Source: Certhia americana
Taxonomy: Eukaryota; Chordata; Aves; Passeriformes; Certhiidae
Direction: 5' to 3'
NCBI GenBank assembly: GCA_018697195.1
Contig: CM031857.1
Coordinates: forward strand, 59,349,269 to 59,413,268
Length of the DNA stretch: 64,000 nt
Part shown: one piece after another, positions 50,356 through 63,765 of the stretch
Position numbering within the stretch: the first letter of the stretch is position 1
How the letters are laid out: every line of letters starts with the position of its first letter
Notes under the pieces: generated by a model
What the model saw: the letters and a program-made list of their open reading frames with translations, nothing else
Told to the model about the DNA's origin: nothing
Databases searched by the model: none
Translations under genes and position numbers: made by a program

Positions 50356-50517
50356 TTTTTTTTGTTTTGCTTTTGGGTTTTTTTGGGTTTTGGGGTTTTG
50401 GGGGTTTTTTTGGGTTTTTTTTTTGTTTGTTTTTTGGGGTTTTTTTGTTTGTTTTTGTTTTTTGTTTTGTTTGTTTGGGGTTTTTTTTGGGTTTTTTTGT
50501 TTGGTTGGGTTTTTTTC
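50356..50517 (+). repeat. G/T-rich tract with G-quadruplex consensus
   Basis: Runs of T alternate with GGG to GGGGG. From 50375 to 50414 there are five G-runs of three or more separated by loops of 7, 4, 4 and 7 T, which meets the usual G-quadruplex pattern. It is on the sense strand of PCDH17, so the nascent RNA could also fold. A T-run precedes it near 50322-50336. Confidence 0.85.
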
Positions 50518-53500
50518 TGTAGACATTAAATTTGAGAGCTCAGTGGCCAGCATTACAGTGTAACTTATAGTTACTTTTTCCACCTGGCCTGTTGAGTGCC
50601 AAAAGATTAATCAAGTAAGCACTGTTGATCCTTTCCTGAACTCTTTGACTAGTGCAATGTACTTCATCATTCCTATATAATTTGTATCTTGGATTTATAA
50701 TTACACTGGGTTACATTGTCTATTTTCTCTCTATTACCTTTTTGAGGTATCTTTTACATCACATTCCTCTCAGTCCCAGCTGCTGGAATTCTTACATTTT
50801 AGATTTTAAAAATGTGTAGAATCTCATAAATATTTGATTTTGGTCTGGCAACCAATTTTTATATTCCCTGTTCAATAAGGATTTTATTTGCTGAAGTTTT
50901 ACTTTGCTATTCCCTCTCTGAATACCATCAACTTTTACTCAACCCTATTTTTTTTTCTCTTTTCACTTTACAGTTTGTGACTTCACTCTACTTGACAAGT
51001 TATCTGAGATTACATGCTTTTCTATACCTGTCACTCGTCTTCAGTCTAAAAAACATTATCATAGACAATTCAAATGTCACCAGCCTTTCTCTTCTGCTGG
51101 TTTGCATAATGCCTAGTCTTCTTGAATATGTACCATTCATAGCAAATGTTTCTTGGTTGCTATTTAAAATATACCCTCCTCTTATCAATTTTCAACCCAA
51201 AAGAGTATATGAGCTTTAGCATCTAAAATTCAGAAAGTAGAAACAGCATCTCTACAGAAATGTGGAAATGCTGCAGAAATGTGGTGACATTTTCAGTTCT
51301 TTCTTAGGCCATTACAGTAAGACAGAAACGAAAAAATGAAGAAACATTTATTCCAAATCAATTATAGAGAGATCCTTAGCTGTCTCTTTTTCATCTTGAA
51401 TTTTATCTTTTGCTTGTGAATCAATTGACTCAAGTCTGCCTCTTCATAATGAATTTTTATGATAGAGAGACTTGATAGTTATACCTGTAACTAATGTTCA
51501 AGTAAAATTCAAGGTTGTGCTTCCTTTTTACTGGAAAAAAAACCCCACACCTTATATTGGTTGTCTCCAATGACTGTCACCAATTTTCTATTTTCAGCTC
51601 TTTCTGGTTTTTATTCTCACTCTTCCTGGAGGTTTTGGCAACTAAGAATAACCTTTTCAAGTACATGTACAGACAATGTCCATTTTTCCTTAGTATACTA
51701 GTTATATCTCATATCAAAAGCAAGAATGATATTTTTATTGTTCCCTTGTTAAACAATTTTCCAAATGCCTATTTTTATCTTACCCTTTTGATATTTTGAC
51801 TTTCCTCACCCTTGGAAAAATACTTTTAGAGATCTTTCAAACCCTATAGTTCCAGAGGAATGCAAACATCCATTATTATTTCAATTTTGTCTCAATATAG
51901 CACAAATATTAATTTTTTTCTATTTTTCTACAGTGAGGCAGCTTTGAAAACTTGTCTAAATCCACATTACAGGTGGATTAGTCAAATCATTTTAGAACTA
52001 TTTATTTTAATCTTTATTTGGGCTTAAAGTACAGTCACTTTGCTTGAACTGAAATCCAAAGTGAATCCAAAGTGCCAAAGTGAATAAGAGCAAAAAGAAT
52101 CAGGGCATTTTAGATCTGAATAAGAATTAGGAAAAAAATAGTAATGAAAAGAGTAAGAGTATAACAAGAAGAGTATAAGAATATCTACTTAGTGGTTTGA
52201 TGCAATTGAGAAAATCTTCTTTGTCTGTTTAACTGATAAGTATTAATTTTTTCAGACAGTTTCAGTCTAGCCTCAGACAGAAGTAGGTGTGCTTTTATAT
52301 GGTCGGGTGTTCACTATGGGGGTCTTTGATCAAAGAAATGCCTTAAGATTCTTTTCCACCTGACACCCAAACCCCTTTTATGGACTGCAGTGGGATCTGT
52401 CTGGGTTGCTGTAGCTCCTGACTAGGCTGCCATAGCTTTGTGGGGAGTCCTGCAGCTTCTTGGTTGGGTCTGGTAAGCACAAAGTCATTATACATGAAAG
52501 AAGCATGTTGGTAATGCATCTTCATTCACTCATTGCTCAGATCCTATCAGGTAACACCCTCATACTCTTACTTTGTGCATGTAAACCATGGCACTCTGAT
52601 GTCAGGGGTTCTTTGATGCTGAAACTGAGCTCAATAGCCTGGCCACAGGCACAATTTGTAGTCTCTTTTACCCTGGAGTACAGAAAACTCACCTCCTTTG
52701 GTGATCACCAAAGGTCCATTTCACAGAATTTCTGTAAAGGTTCAAGGTAAAATCCAAAAAGAACATTATGCTAAGAAGAAGGATCACGCTGCCATGAATC
52801 CTGGCTATGCTGACTTCCAAATCACATCTGCAACATGAGAGCTGGATCAGGCTAAATACATGCTCAGCACAAGTCCAGCTGCATGGAAATTATAGGTAGG
52901 GCTTTTGCACTAAATAGAGTTTTCTGCTGTGGCAGTTTTACACTTATTAAGCCAGATTCAGCTAAAGAATCCATAGAAAAGGTATCAACATTTTGAGCTC
53001 CACAGAGTGTCACTCATGTTCTCAGACAAGAATAGGAGTCTCACAGTTTATCTAAGGGGCTGAACTTTTTTTTTTTTCTCCGATTCTCATTCATTACAAT
53101 ATATATTTATTTAAAATTCCTTCATCTGGAACCTTTGGAAAAGATAACTTCTTTCCATTTCAGTTTTACAAAGAGGTTACACTAGCAGCTGAAACTTATG
53201 GAATATTTGACCCAGACGTGTCCTGTTAATAGCTTGCTTGCTGATTCAAACGAATGATGCCATCAATGCTGTATTCAGGATTTCCTTACTGAAAAGAACA
53301 AAACAAGTCTGAATGTAAAGTTATGGTACACTGCTCTGTCAGGTTGAACAGCTCAAAGGTAGACAAGGATACCTGCAACTCTGTTCAGCTGAGCTTGAAT
53401 TCCATCCTGATGCATGCTGAGAGTTAGCATTATGTGCTTTACTCTCAGCAGTGACTGCCGGCCGTGTAACTCTTCAAGCATATCCTGCCATTTGTTCTAT

Positions 53501-53662
53501 CCAGCAGAAATGGGTTTCATTCCAAAGGAGCTCTTCAAAGAATAGTGCACAAGGAGGGTGAGTTTGGGCAAATAATTAAAGAAGAAAAAAAAATAAAATT
53601 ATAGTAGTGTTATATGAAGGGAAACAAAATTCATCCTGTTTCCTTGAAAAAGTATTAGGAGG

Positions 53663-53695
<33 letters not shown>
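53663..53695 (+). repeat. Poly-A tract (33 A)
   Basis: Uninterrupted A run followed by GAAGAAGAAG. No LINE or SINE body is recognised upstream. Confidence 0.9.
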
Positions 53696-53697
<2 letters not shown>

Positions 53698-55685
53698 AGA
53701 AGAAGAAAGGTTGAAGTAATATTTCTTGTGAAAAGACAGAGAAAGGTACAGGACATAATTTTGTTAGGCACAATGTGCAGAAGTCCATAGGATTCAGATC
53801 TCACCTAACCTTTAATCACAATTCTAGGTGCCTCTTCTTGTAGCCTGTGAGAGCCAACTACCTCAATCATTTAGGTATTGATGTGAGTTTTGCTTATGCT
53901 CAGCTGTTTACTGGGACAGTGTCCTGGATGGGACCCCATGACACTGCTGGAATAATTTTTATCTCATTGCACCCTGATTTGTGTTAGAAGAATGGAAATT
54001 AGGTATGTGGATGGGAAGCAAGAGGCATGGTGTTTCTCAGCAGATCCACACCACTCAAGTTTGATGTGTTGGAGATGTTAAAATGGAGATGGATGGGTTA
54101 AAGAGAGGCTTGATTTTCCAACCTGTAGCTCACAGATATGGCTGCTTTTATTTACTGCATTTAAACTTCTGGCTTGCTTATTTAGTTATTGTTCTTTGAT
54201 TGCTTCCTCAGTGTAGGAGAGTCCAACTGGAGCCCCTGTTTATTTCTTGTGATCTGTCTTTTCCATCAACAGACATCAACTGAGAACATTTTTTTTCTAG
54301 GCTTGAGAGTTTCACACTCATGAGAGTGGCCTAGAGGGACACAGCTGTCTCATTGTACAGTAAATAGAGAATTATCCTCAGATGCATCCTACTCAGAAAA
54401 GCCTTAAAAATTATGGCCAGGTTCTTGAACTGGTATTGAAAATAAATAGACAACCAATGGAAAATATGAGTGGTTGATATGACAGGTTGAGGTGGCTTGT
54501 CCTCCTAAACAATTAACTTTGTTTTGTGCATATTATGCTTGTGTCCCTGCCTGCTTATTGCATAATGCTAAGTACAAAGGTATGAGCAAGACAAGATTAT
54601 CACACTGATGATTGCTATCCAGTTAGACGTTAAAAAAAGGACAATGCCTATTGAGGCAAGAACAAAGAATTTCAGTTCCTTTCTCTGGGTATCTGATTAG
54701 ATCTTGGGACTTCATCCTACTTGAGTAAGAACAGGGTATATAATTTTAGGAAACAGAAAATATTCCTGACATACAGATATTCAGAATGTTCTTTTTTTTC
54801 TCCAGCATCACATCCTTCTTCATCTGGATGACCTAGAATCAGCTGTTCTTCATTGTTTAGATTTCATGACAGTTTTGTGACAACAATGCTTCAGAAGATG
54901 TAAGGCTGGGGTCCATGAGTTTGTGGCCCATAGCAGCTCCATTTAGACAGTCTTTGTAATACATGTGGCAAGCTTGCAACTTGTGGTCCCAGAAAGGATC
55001 ATTCCTAGGAAGGTATTAATGTGTTCAAAAGAAGACGGTCATTTTAACATTAAAAGGCAAAATAAAAATACAAGTGACTGTCCATAAGTATCAGCTCCTG
55101 ATGAGCAAGGGTGGGATCCCTCATAGTCTCCAACATTAGAAAGTTACTCTCATGATTTTATCTGGTTCAAATCAATTAAACCATCCTGGTTCCGTACAGT
55201 ACATTCTCCATTCCCTGGATGAGAATTAAAAAGGACAGAGGACTTGTGAACCTTCAGCAAGTTGGTTAAGGAAGGTCAGCTGATTTTATTTTTCATATGT
55301 TCCTTTAGGCACTTGTACCTTTACACACTGTAAAATTGAAACAGGGTAGAAACAAAGAGTAGATGCCAGGCAGAAATGGTCTGTTTTAGTTTTACATATT
55401 GTGGAATCACAGTCTAAAGAAAGGAGAAGCTTGCTTCAGTCAGAAGGTTCATTAGGGATGTTTCCTAGCCCAAAAAGTTGTGAATCCACACTGCACAACT
55501 GCTTAATGCAAAATAAAAGATGGCAAATGCCACGGGGTTTTTTCAACATCTGAGTAAAAAATATTATTTTTGAGCAAATGAAGAAGTGGGCAGTAACTTT
55601 AGCCTGTTGCAGCTAAAACATCTTTCTGAAACTAGGCATGTCTTGACACAGAGATTTTTATGTTTTTCCACAGATGCCGCAACAG

Positions 55686-55719
<34 letters not shown>
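55686..55719 (+). repeat. Poly-A tract (34 A)
   Basis: Uninterrupted A run. The preceding CCACAGATGCCGCAACAG is not recognisably a retroelement end, although a processed insertion cannot be excluded. Confidence 0.9.
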
Positions 55720-55723
<4 letters not shown>

Positions 55724-58700
55724 TCCTATGTCTTCTAAATTAATTCCACCCTTTGAATAATAATTTTGACTACATATAGGCAAGGTGTTGCAAAATAATC
55801 TCAAACTAGTTATATTATCTTCAATTTTGGTTTTTTTTTATCTTTTTCATGTAAGCTACTTGTTCGACTCACAGAATGAATGAATGTTCATTCTGCATAT
55901 GCAAAAAGCATAGGCCTTAAAGTTTCAGCAGTAGGATATACAGCAAGATGGAAACTGTCTCTGTGTAAAGGATGAGAGGTAAATTCTTAATTTGAACACG
56001 TATGTATTACTTTGCATTTAAAAGCACATATTTTGTTTATGAAATGTATTTACAGATAAGATCTTAGAAATTCCACTCTTACTCATTTAGCAATTTATGT
56101 TTGTTTTACAGACCTAAACAAACTACAAGTCCCATTTTGCTAGTAAATACCCAACACTTCATCATTCTGGGCAAAGAAAGTAGCGCAGATTTCTCTCAGT
56201 TTTTACTTTTTTTAGAGTAATGACTTTCTATTCCACCATTTAAAATTATTAGAGGGATATCAAACAAATAATGCATTTTTCTTACAAACTGTAAATGGCT
56301 ACTGTCAAATAATTTATTTCCCAGCAGAAAATTTGGATGTGTACTACACATAAAAAAATTTAGAAAGTATTTTAAAGACTCTTAAATCTATAAAAGTCAT
56401 ATTTTACACATTCCATTGCAATGCACCTGGTCATATGTCTTAAAAAATCACAAGTTCATAATAGCAAAATTATTTTTATTTAATTAGCCTAGATAAAGTA
56501 TGTAGATATTCCACTTCCAAGGCATGAAGTCTCTAAACAGCTGAAGTATTAGAGGAGATACATTATGAAAGAATTAAAAATGTAAATCTACATTAGGAGG
56601 AATTTCTAGTTCCAATAGGGTGCAAGATGGAAATTTTCTCCTTAGTAGAACAAAAAGAAAAAAAAGTCAGGCATAAGGACTACCAGTACTTATATGTGTT
56701 TAAATTCTTACCACATCTCCAGTTGATTGACATCTTCAATAAGCTGTTAATGACCCACTCCATTTGCTTTAAATGAGCCTTAGATTTTTAGATCTGGTGA
56801 GTTTTGTAGAATGTTGAATTAAGTAGATTTAACTGCTTTTTTTTTTGTTTTTGTTTTCGTTTTAGTAATTCATCATTCAAAGGAATAGTACGCTTTGCTA
56901 CCATAATGAAGTTTCTCAGTAACCTTTCCTTTGATTTGAGTTCTAGATGCAAAACTGAGTACTAGCCATAATGAAACAGTATTCTTCCCTGAGCTAGGCT
57001 GTGTGTATTCGGTAGCAGTTATTAGTAAAATAAGAGCTTTTCTTGTGCTGGCTTTCAGTGTTTTAAAGTAGTAATTTAGCAGCTGTCTTGGAAAGAACTG
57101 TGAGCACGCTGGAAATCAAAGATGACTCTGGTTCTGTTCATGAGATGGGTTGGTGCTGAATTTTTATTAGCATATTTTCTTTCCTTCTACTTTGATACTT
57201 TCAGTTCTTGGGGCACAGAGCTGAGAAAAAATAGATTGTAGCTATCATGCCAGATAAGGAAAACAACGTAAGTGATGATGCAAAATGTATTTTCTCTGAC
57301 AGTGAACAAGCAGAGACTGGCTCGTGTAAAACAAATTTTACCATCTGACTGCGATGGACTATTCTCACCACAGTGATACCTGCTGTGGAGCAGCATTATA
57401 TTTAGTTGCATTGTAATAGCATTTTTTTCAACAAGTGAACTACATATCATCAAAATGTGTTAGCACAGGCAACCATGGCTATTAGTACACAATCAGCATT
57501 CCATATTCAGACATGAAAATCTGTATTGGTGCCAGACACTATCTAACCTGTGATTGTGATAGCAGAAATTATTGGTGAGAGGGCTGGGAAGTGGACAGCT
57601 GGATATCAAACTGCCTATGAATGTAAGACTTTGTTGCAGCAAAACAAGTAGAATCCTAACTCTCCGCACCAGGAATGAATAAAAGCTTAGAAGACATGAT
57701 AATTAGAGAGCTCTCCTATTTCCACTCATGTTGGACATTGGGCAGAACTTTGCTACAAAAAATCTGAACTCAGTCCTCTGATGTAGACTTGCACACCAGT
57801 CAACTTTCCACAAATGCTTAGCTAGATTACGTCTGCATAAGGTGGAGTGTGTACAACTGCAGTTTTTACATCTACATCATGGAGGATGGAAATCCATGCC
57901 AACTTGGGCAGACGACACTCCCTGTGCCTCTCTGTATAAATTCTGCAGTCTTCCCTTCAGAAGGAGGATAGCCAAGGACTGCATTTATCTGGTAGCCACT
58001 GCACTTTGGAGAAAAGGGAGTATGCCATTAGCTGAGTTAAAATGAAATACAATATCCATTTTTAAGTAGTCACTGGGCTCTCTGTGACCTCATCTCTGCA
58101 AGGCAGCAGCTAATCAGTGTTATCTGGTGGGGTTGTATTATGTCCCCTCTCATACCATTCCTATCTGCTCAACAAATGACATACAATCTTTCATTCATCT
58201 TTGTGTCTCCAATAAGCATAAAATCTGTTGGGGGAGTGGAAGGAGAAGCAGACTAACCTTTGAAGCTCGATTACAGAGAGAACAATTTGTTTTTGTAATT
58301 AGAGCTCAGCAGTGATCTCTGTTTCACTGATACTCAGCTCGGTGTAAACAGAACTCAATTTTGACAACTGTTTAGCTCATGGCACAGTTTTAAAGTATTA
58401 AAGGATAATGGAAGACTTATTAGATTAGCTTTTGCCATGATCTTTTAGTGTCCCAGATAATTATTATTTGTGAAACAGCTGAATGGTTTAGGCTTGTGTT
58501 ATTATTATGCATTCATTTCTGCATAATACTTTATCTGCTATTGATGGGCAGTAAAATATGTATTAGGAAGTATACATTTAGTCAGATTGCACAGATATTA
58601 GTGGTATTTTCAAGTGGATCAAACTGTTCTTTTTGTGGTTTTTATTTTGTTTCCATCATAACAGTTCTTAGCTACTTTTATTTTTAAAAAAATCTGTGCA

Positions 58701-59144
58701 GTTATCTTCGTTATTTTTATTTGCATTTATGTGACTTTTACCACAATCATTTGATCCAATCATGACATTACATTTCTCCTCCAGCATTTTAATGTTCCCT
58801 CTGTTTCATGTGTTTTGGTGTTGCATAACTTTTTCTTACATTATCATCTTTTCTGTCTCTCTTGATTTAGTATTTGAAATCATTCCTGATAGTCACATAC
58901 AGTTTTTCACCTTGTTATTTGACTTTTCCTCTAATTACCTTTTAATTAGGGTATGTTGTTTCTACCTTTGATCTTATAATTAGCATTTTTTTCCTTTCAA
59001 TCACCTTTTGTCTCTTTGTCTCATTTTGCATAAGGTATGTATGTTTAATCTTTTCACCACTTTTCCCTACACAGTTTTACTTTCTTTTTTTTTTTTTAAT
59101 TTTTTTTTTTTCCTGGCTATCCTCATTCCATTAGTTTGACTCTC

Positions 59145-59548
59145 TGTTCTGGTTTTGGCTTGGAAAAAGTTCATTATCTTCCTAGCAGCTGGTGCAATTC
59201 TGTGTTCTGGTTGTAGTATGACAATAATGTTGATAAAACACTGATGTTTTTAGTTTTTGGTAAGTCGTGGTAAATCCAAAATAAAGGACTTTCCAGCTTC
59301 TCATGAGGGAGAAGGCTGGAGGGGTACAAGAGGCTGGACAGGGGCACAGCTAGGACAGGTGACCCAAACTGGCCATGGGGACATTCCACACTGTATGGTT
59401 GACTGCTCAGCATATAAACTGTGGGGAAAGCTGCTCAGGAACTGGCTGGGCACCGATCACTGAGTGGTGAGAAGCTGCATTATGCATCAATTTATTTTCA
59501 TTTTCTAACCCATTAAATTGCTTTTATCTCAACCCACATATTTTCTTA

Positions 59549-59584
<36 letters not shown>

Positions 59585-59669
59585 ATTCTCTCCATCATTC
59601 TGCTGCAGTGGGGAGAGATTGAGCAAAGCTGAGTGGTGCTTAGTTGCCATGTGGGGTTAAACCATGACA
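59145..59669 (+). mobile_element. Solo LTR of an avian endogenous retrovirus
   Basis: The element starts TGTTCTGGTTTTGGCT and ends GGGGTTAAACCATGACA, so it has TG...CA termini. It contains landmarks of a widespread avian LTR: CAGCTTCTCATG, GACCCAAACTGGCCATGGGG, CAGCATATAAACTGTGGGGA with a TATA-like ATATAAA, and TTTTATCTCAACCCACATAT. Flanking 5-mers CTCTC (59140-59144) and CTCCC (59670-59674) look like a target duplication with one change, as for ERVL-type insertions. No internal retroviral genes are next to it. A 30-T expansion sits inside at 59551-59580. Confidence 0.85.
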
Positions 59670-60399
59670 CTCCCGTCTTATCAGAAACATTATTCTAATC
59701 TTTTTTTTAATTTCCAGTAAGTATTTTGCATGCTGTATTGTCCTTGTTTACAGAAATGTGATTGCCTTTTTTTTAGAAGTGTAAGTTTGCAACTTCTTGG
59801 CAGTTCATATAGATCGGGGCAATACACTTGAAGATGATTACATGATCACCCTGGACACAGCCTAAATTTCTGGAATACATGAGTTAAAAAAAAAAAAATT
59901 CTATAGTGTTTTCACATTTGAAGAATTACACTCTCTCTTAAGGTTCACCAGGAAAGCAAGTCTATGTCAGTGACTAAGTGGGTGCATTTAACAAAAATAT
60001 GAATACTAGTCCATGAGTGAAATGCAGTCGTATTTTCATCTCAGTTTCCAAATGAACATTGGTGGCTCATGTTATAAAAGCACAGAGACTGCTTAGGGCA
60101 AAGACAGCTCTCTCAAGGTTAATGGTCCCAAATCCTTCCTTCCCTAACCATCTTTAAATGTTTTGGGGTTTGTTTTTTGCTGATTAGTTCTTAAATTTTC
60201 TCTTCAAAATAAGATATTTGGTATTCTTGTTTGTTCTTGCAAAATGTAGTAACTTAAAAACATCCAGGTCTTTCAGCCATATTTTCAATTTGGAAGTGAA
60301 AGGCATAAATCTATTTCTGAAGAAATCATGCTTGTCAAATGGGCATAGAGCAAAATAGGAGATTGCTGTAATCACTATGTAAGTAGAAAAAAAGGATTT

Positions 60400-60525
<126 letters not shown>

Positions 60526-60968
60526 CTGGCACATATATTGCCAAGATATCATGAAAAGAGCAGGTAGTTTGCTGAAAGTCAACCTTTTCCTACACTGCTT
60601 TTATTATGAATACATAATAGATATTTCTGTTCATTCTGTTGATACTCATCACAGCAGTCTCTGAGTACCTCCCAGCAGTGTATTAAGCTCTTGACTTAAG
60701 TTCTCTCATTTTCTCTCTAGAAGGAGAAAACAGCTGAGTGCACCATTAAATTAATGCATTTTTGGTAGCATATGTCTCAAAGGACTCCAATTCTAATTAA
60801 AATTTGTAGTTCCAGTTGAACTATGGCATGCCATACAAAAAACTGAAGTCTGGACCTACTTCTCCTTGGCTGAGACAGTTTTGTAGCCAAGGCTGTATAG
60901 GCTGTTGTTTGTGACAACGTCATACCAATGCAGAACATAAAAGTTAAGATATATGACTTATGTAGACA

Positions 60969-61575
60969 GAGAATCATAAAAGGGTGGGGGTAGGAAAGGA
61001 CATTTATAGATCATCTAGTCTAACCTCTCTAACAAAAGCAGGACTCAACACCCTCAATGTGAAAAAATTCTTCCTTATGTCTAATCTGAACATATCTTCT
61101 TTCAGTTTAAAACCATTGGACCGTGGTTCTGTCACCAAAGGCCCTGGTAAAAAGCCTTTCTCCATCTCTCCTATAAACCCCTATATGAATAATGATAAGT
61201 TGCTGTAAGGTGTCAACACAGCCTTCTGTTCTCAGGCTGAACAGTCCCAACTCTCTCAGCCTGTCCTCACAGGAGGGGTGTTCTACCCCTCTGACTTTTT
61301 TTTTGGTTAACCTCTAAACTCTCACTAACAGGTCCATGTCCTTCTTGTGCTGAGAATCATTGAGCTGGACACAACACGCCAGGTGGGATCTCATGAAAGT
61401 GGGGTAGAGGAACAAAATTTCCTCCCTTGTCCTGCTGGCCACAGGATGACATTTGCTTTCTGGGCTGTGAGTGTACATTGCTGGGTGATGTCCACTTTTT
61501 CATCCACCAGAAACTCTGAGTCCTTCTCAGCAGGGCTGCTCTCAATCCATGTATCTTCCAATATTGATGCATTTC
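60969..61575 (-). mobile_element. CR1 LINE fragment, about 600 bp
   Basis: Beginning with AGAATCATAAAAGGGTGGGG and continuing through AGATCATCTAGTCTAACCTC, AATTCTTCCTTATGTCTAAT, TCAGGCTGAACAGTCCCAAC, TCTCTCAGCCTGTCCTCACA and GAGCTGGACACAACACGCCA, this follows the reverse complement of an avian CR1 3' end. It is one of the better-preserved CR1 copies in the window. It is 5'-truncated with no usable reverse-transcriptase frame. Confidence 0.93.
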
Positions 61576-61639
61576 ATTTTGCTTTTTCTGAAGTTCATGA
61601 GCTTAAAAATTCTTGTTCCTAATTTTTGGTAGCCAAAGG

Positions 61640-61725
61640 GAAAATAAAAAAAAATTTTGAAAAAAATACCAGAAAACCCAAAAAAACTCACACCAACCCC
61701 CCAAAAAACCCTCACAAAAAAAACA
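61640..61725 (+). repeat. A/C-rich low-complexity tract
   Basis: AAAATAAAAAAAAATTTTG, then AAACCCAAAAAAACTCACAC and CCCCCCAAAAAACCCTCAC. It lies about 65 bases beyond the CR1 fragment. Confidence 0.75.
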
Positions 61726-62684
61726 GAGCTTACTTAAATAGTGTTTGAATGTCTATATTAAGAATTTAAACTAAAATTCTCTCTGATAGAAGCTCTCTTT
61801 TTCCACATACTAGGTAGGGAGCATAAAAAGGCCAGTGTAGCCCTCCCAGAACACAGATTATTTCATTCTTTATATTGGTATAATTTCAGTCTGGGAGACT
61901 TGAACACAGTGAACACGTTTGTGATTCTTTTAGGACCATTTGCTCTGCTGAGCTAGTGAATATACCTTCATAAGCTGATGTTTTCGAAGTATCTCCCTGG
62001 TGAAGGTAGCAACATTTTCCTGAGATAAAGAGAGAAAAAGCTGTTGGCTAATGGAAACTGTTCATTTTTCAGTCCATATCATGTGAATTATAGCAGGCAA
62101 TATACATGATATATGACCTAATGATGATATTTAGGTTAGACTGAAGGGTACACTGGTTATACTGTTCACCACAAGTGTGGGTCTTAGTTAGATACTACTA
62201 TTGCTCATTTCTGACATAAAGGTGCATCACATTCTCCCTAGATCAAAGAATCTAGACAGAGCTTGTGGCTGACAATATTTAACAACACAGAAGTAGAGAA
62301 GTATAGGAATAAATAATGGCTTAACTTTCTCTTTAGATAAACACCTAGTATACTGCCAAGTCTAGTCCATGACCTAAGTTCTGACTGAGTTTTCAAAAAT
62401 ATTAAACTTGTGTAGATTCTTTTTTTTTTTTTTTTTCTTAAATTAATGAACATCTTCCTGAGCTTACTCAGGATTTAGATGACTGGATAGAGGATGTCAG
62501 TTTTATTACAGTTTGGGAATCTCAGCATTTTTTAGAATACTCATTTTGCAAAGAAAAGAGATGACTTATTTAAATGTCTGTTCCAGTTAGGATTGGAACC
62601 AGTCAACATTGCTTGTCTTCCTGAGCTGCAAAGGGCATGATTCAGATGGTTTTTTTATTAACATTTTCTTAGGGATGGATTTCT

Positions 62685-62686
<2 letters not shown>

Positions 62687-62717
<31 letters not shown>
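62687..62717 (+). repeat. Poly-T tract (31 T)
   Basis: Uninterrupted T run after TTTCTTC. A shorter T run lies at about 62419-62436. Confidence 0.9.
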
Positions 62718-62718
<1 letters not shown>

Positions 62719-63435
62719 TGAATAGCTATATTGAAGTTTGAGACTTTTGGTAGACACATACCTTGCATGATTCAATTATAAACAACATATCAATTAACTC
62801 ATTTTTCTACTATTTATTAAAAGATTCACAAATAGGAACTATTATTTTAAATTACCAAAGCAGAACAGCTTGTTCTGTATATGAATATATATTTTATAAT
62901 ATTAACATTGCAAAAGCAGCGCTGTGAAGAATACTATACTTAAAAGACTAGAAATTCGAGCAGCAGACATTAGATTAGACTTTTTTTTTCCCTGGGAACT
63001 TTGACAACAATGTCAGAAAATTCTAAAGTGGTGAAATCAGGAGGTAAGAAAACAAATCAGGTCTCATGAGGAGGAAATCAATTATCAGAATACATAGAAC
63101 AGCAAAAATATTGAAAACTGAAAAGAATTTAAATGAAATATCAGAAAACCATAACTGAGGCTTGTCAACTTCATAAAAAGCATATTTTAAAGTCAGGAAA
63201 AATTCCCTCCATAAAGACAGGAAGAGTTATCATGTCTTAGTAGAACCTTTCTGTGATCTCGTGTATGTGTAGTAATTATATTTTTATTGTTGTACATGAG
63301 AAAATAATTAACAGCAATTACAAAATCTCTGTTGTTAGTAAAATACTAGGAAAAAAATCTTGAATTTCATATATTGAAAGAGAAGGGAAATAAAAGAACA
63401 TACTAATTAAATCTTTGTAAAATATACTTTTCACA

Positions 63436-63765
63436 AGATCATAGAACGATTTAGAATGGCTCTTAAAAACTTCCAACTCCCCTGCCATGGGCAGGGATAT
63501 TTACCACTAAAATAGGTTTCTCAGAGCCCCATCCAACCTGTCCTTGAGCACTTCCAGGATTGGGGCTTCCACAATTTCTCTGGGCAACTTGTGTGAGTGC
63601 CTCACCACCCTCACAGTGAAGATTTTCTTCCTAATACTTCATCTACAGCTACTCTCTTTCAGTTTGAAGAAATTCCTCCTTGTCCACTCATTACATGCTT
63701 TTGTAAATAGTCTCTCTCCACGTTTTTTGTAGGCTCCCTTTAGGCATGATGGTAGTGTGCAGAAA
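63436..63765 (-). mobile_element. CR1 LINE fragment, about 330 bp
   Basis: AGATCATAGAACGATTTAGA leads into CCCCTGCCATGGGCAGGGAT, CCCCATCCAACCTGTCCTTG, AGCACTTCCAGGATTGGGGC, TTCCTAATACTTCATCTACA and CTTGTCCACTCATTACATGC. Together these are the reverse complement of a typical avian CR1 3' region. It has the same orientation as the copy at 60969. Confidence 0.93.

Noticed and set aside
61347..61622. Frame MLRIIELDTTRQ... near the end of the window
   Set aside because: It lies inside a reverse-oriented CR1 3' region, which is non-coding in this direction.
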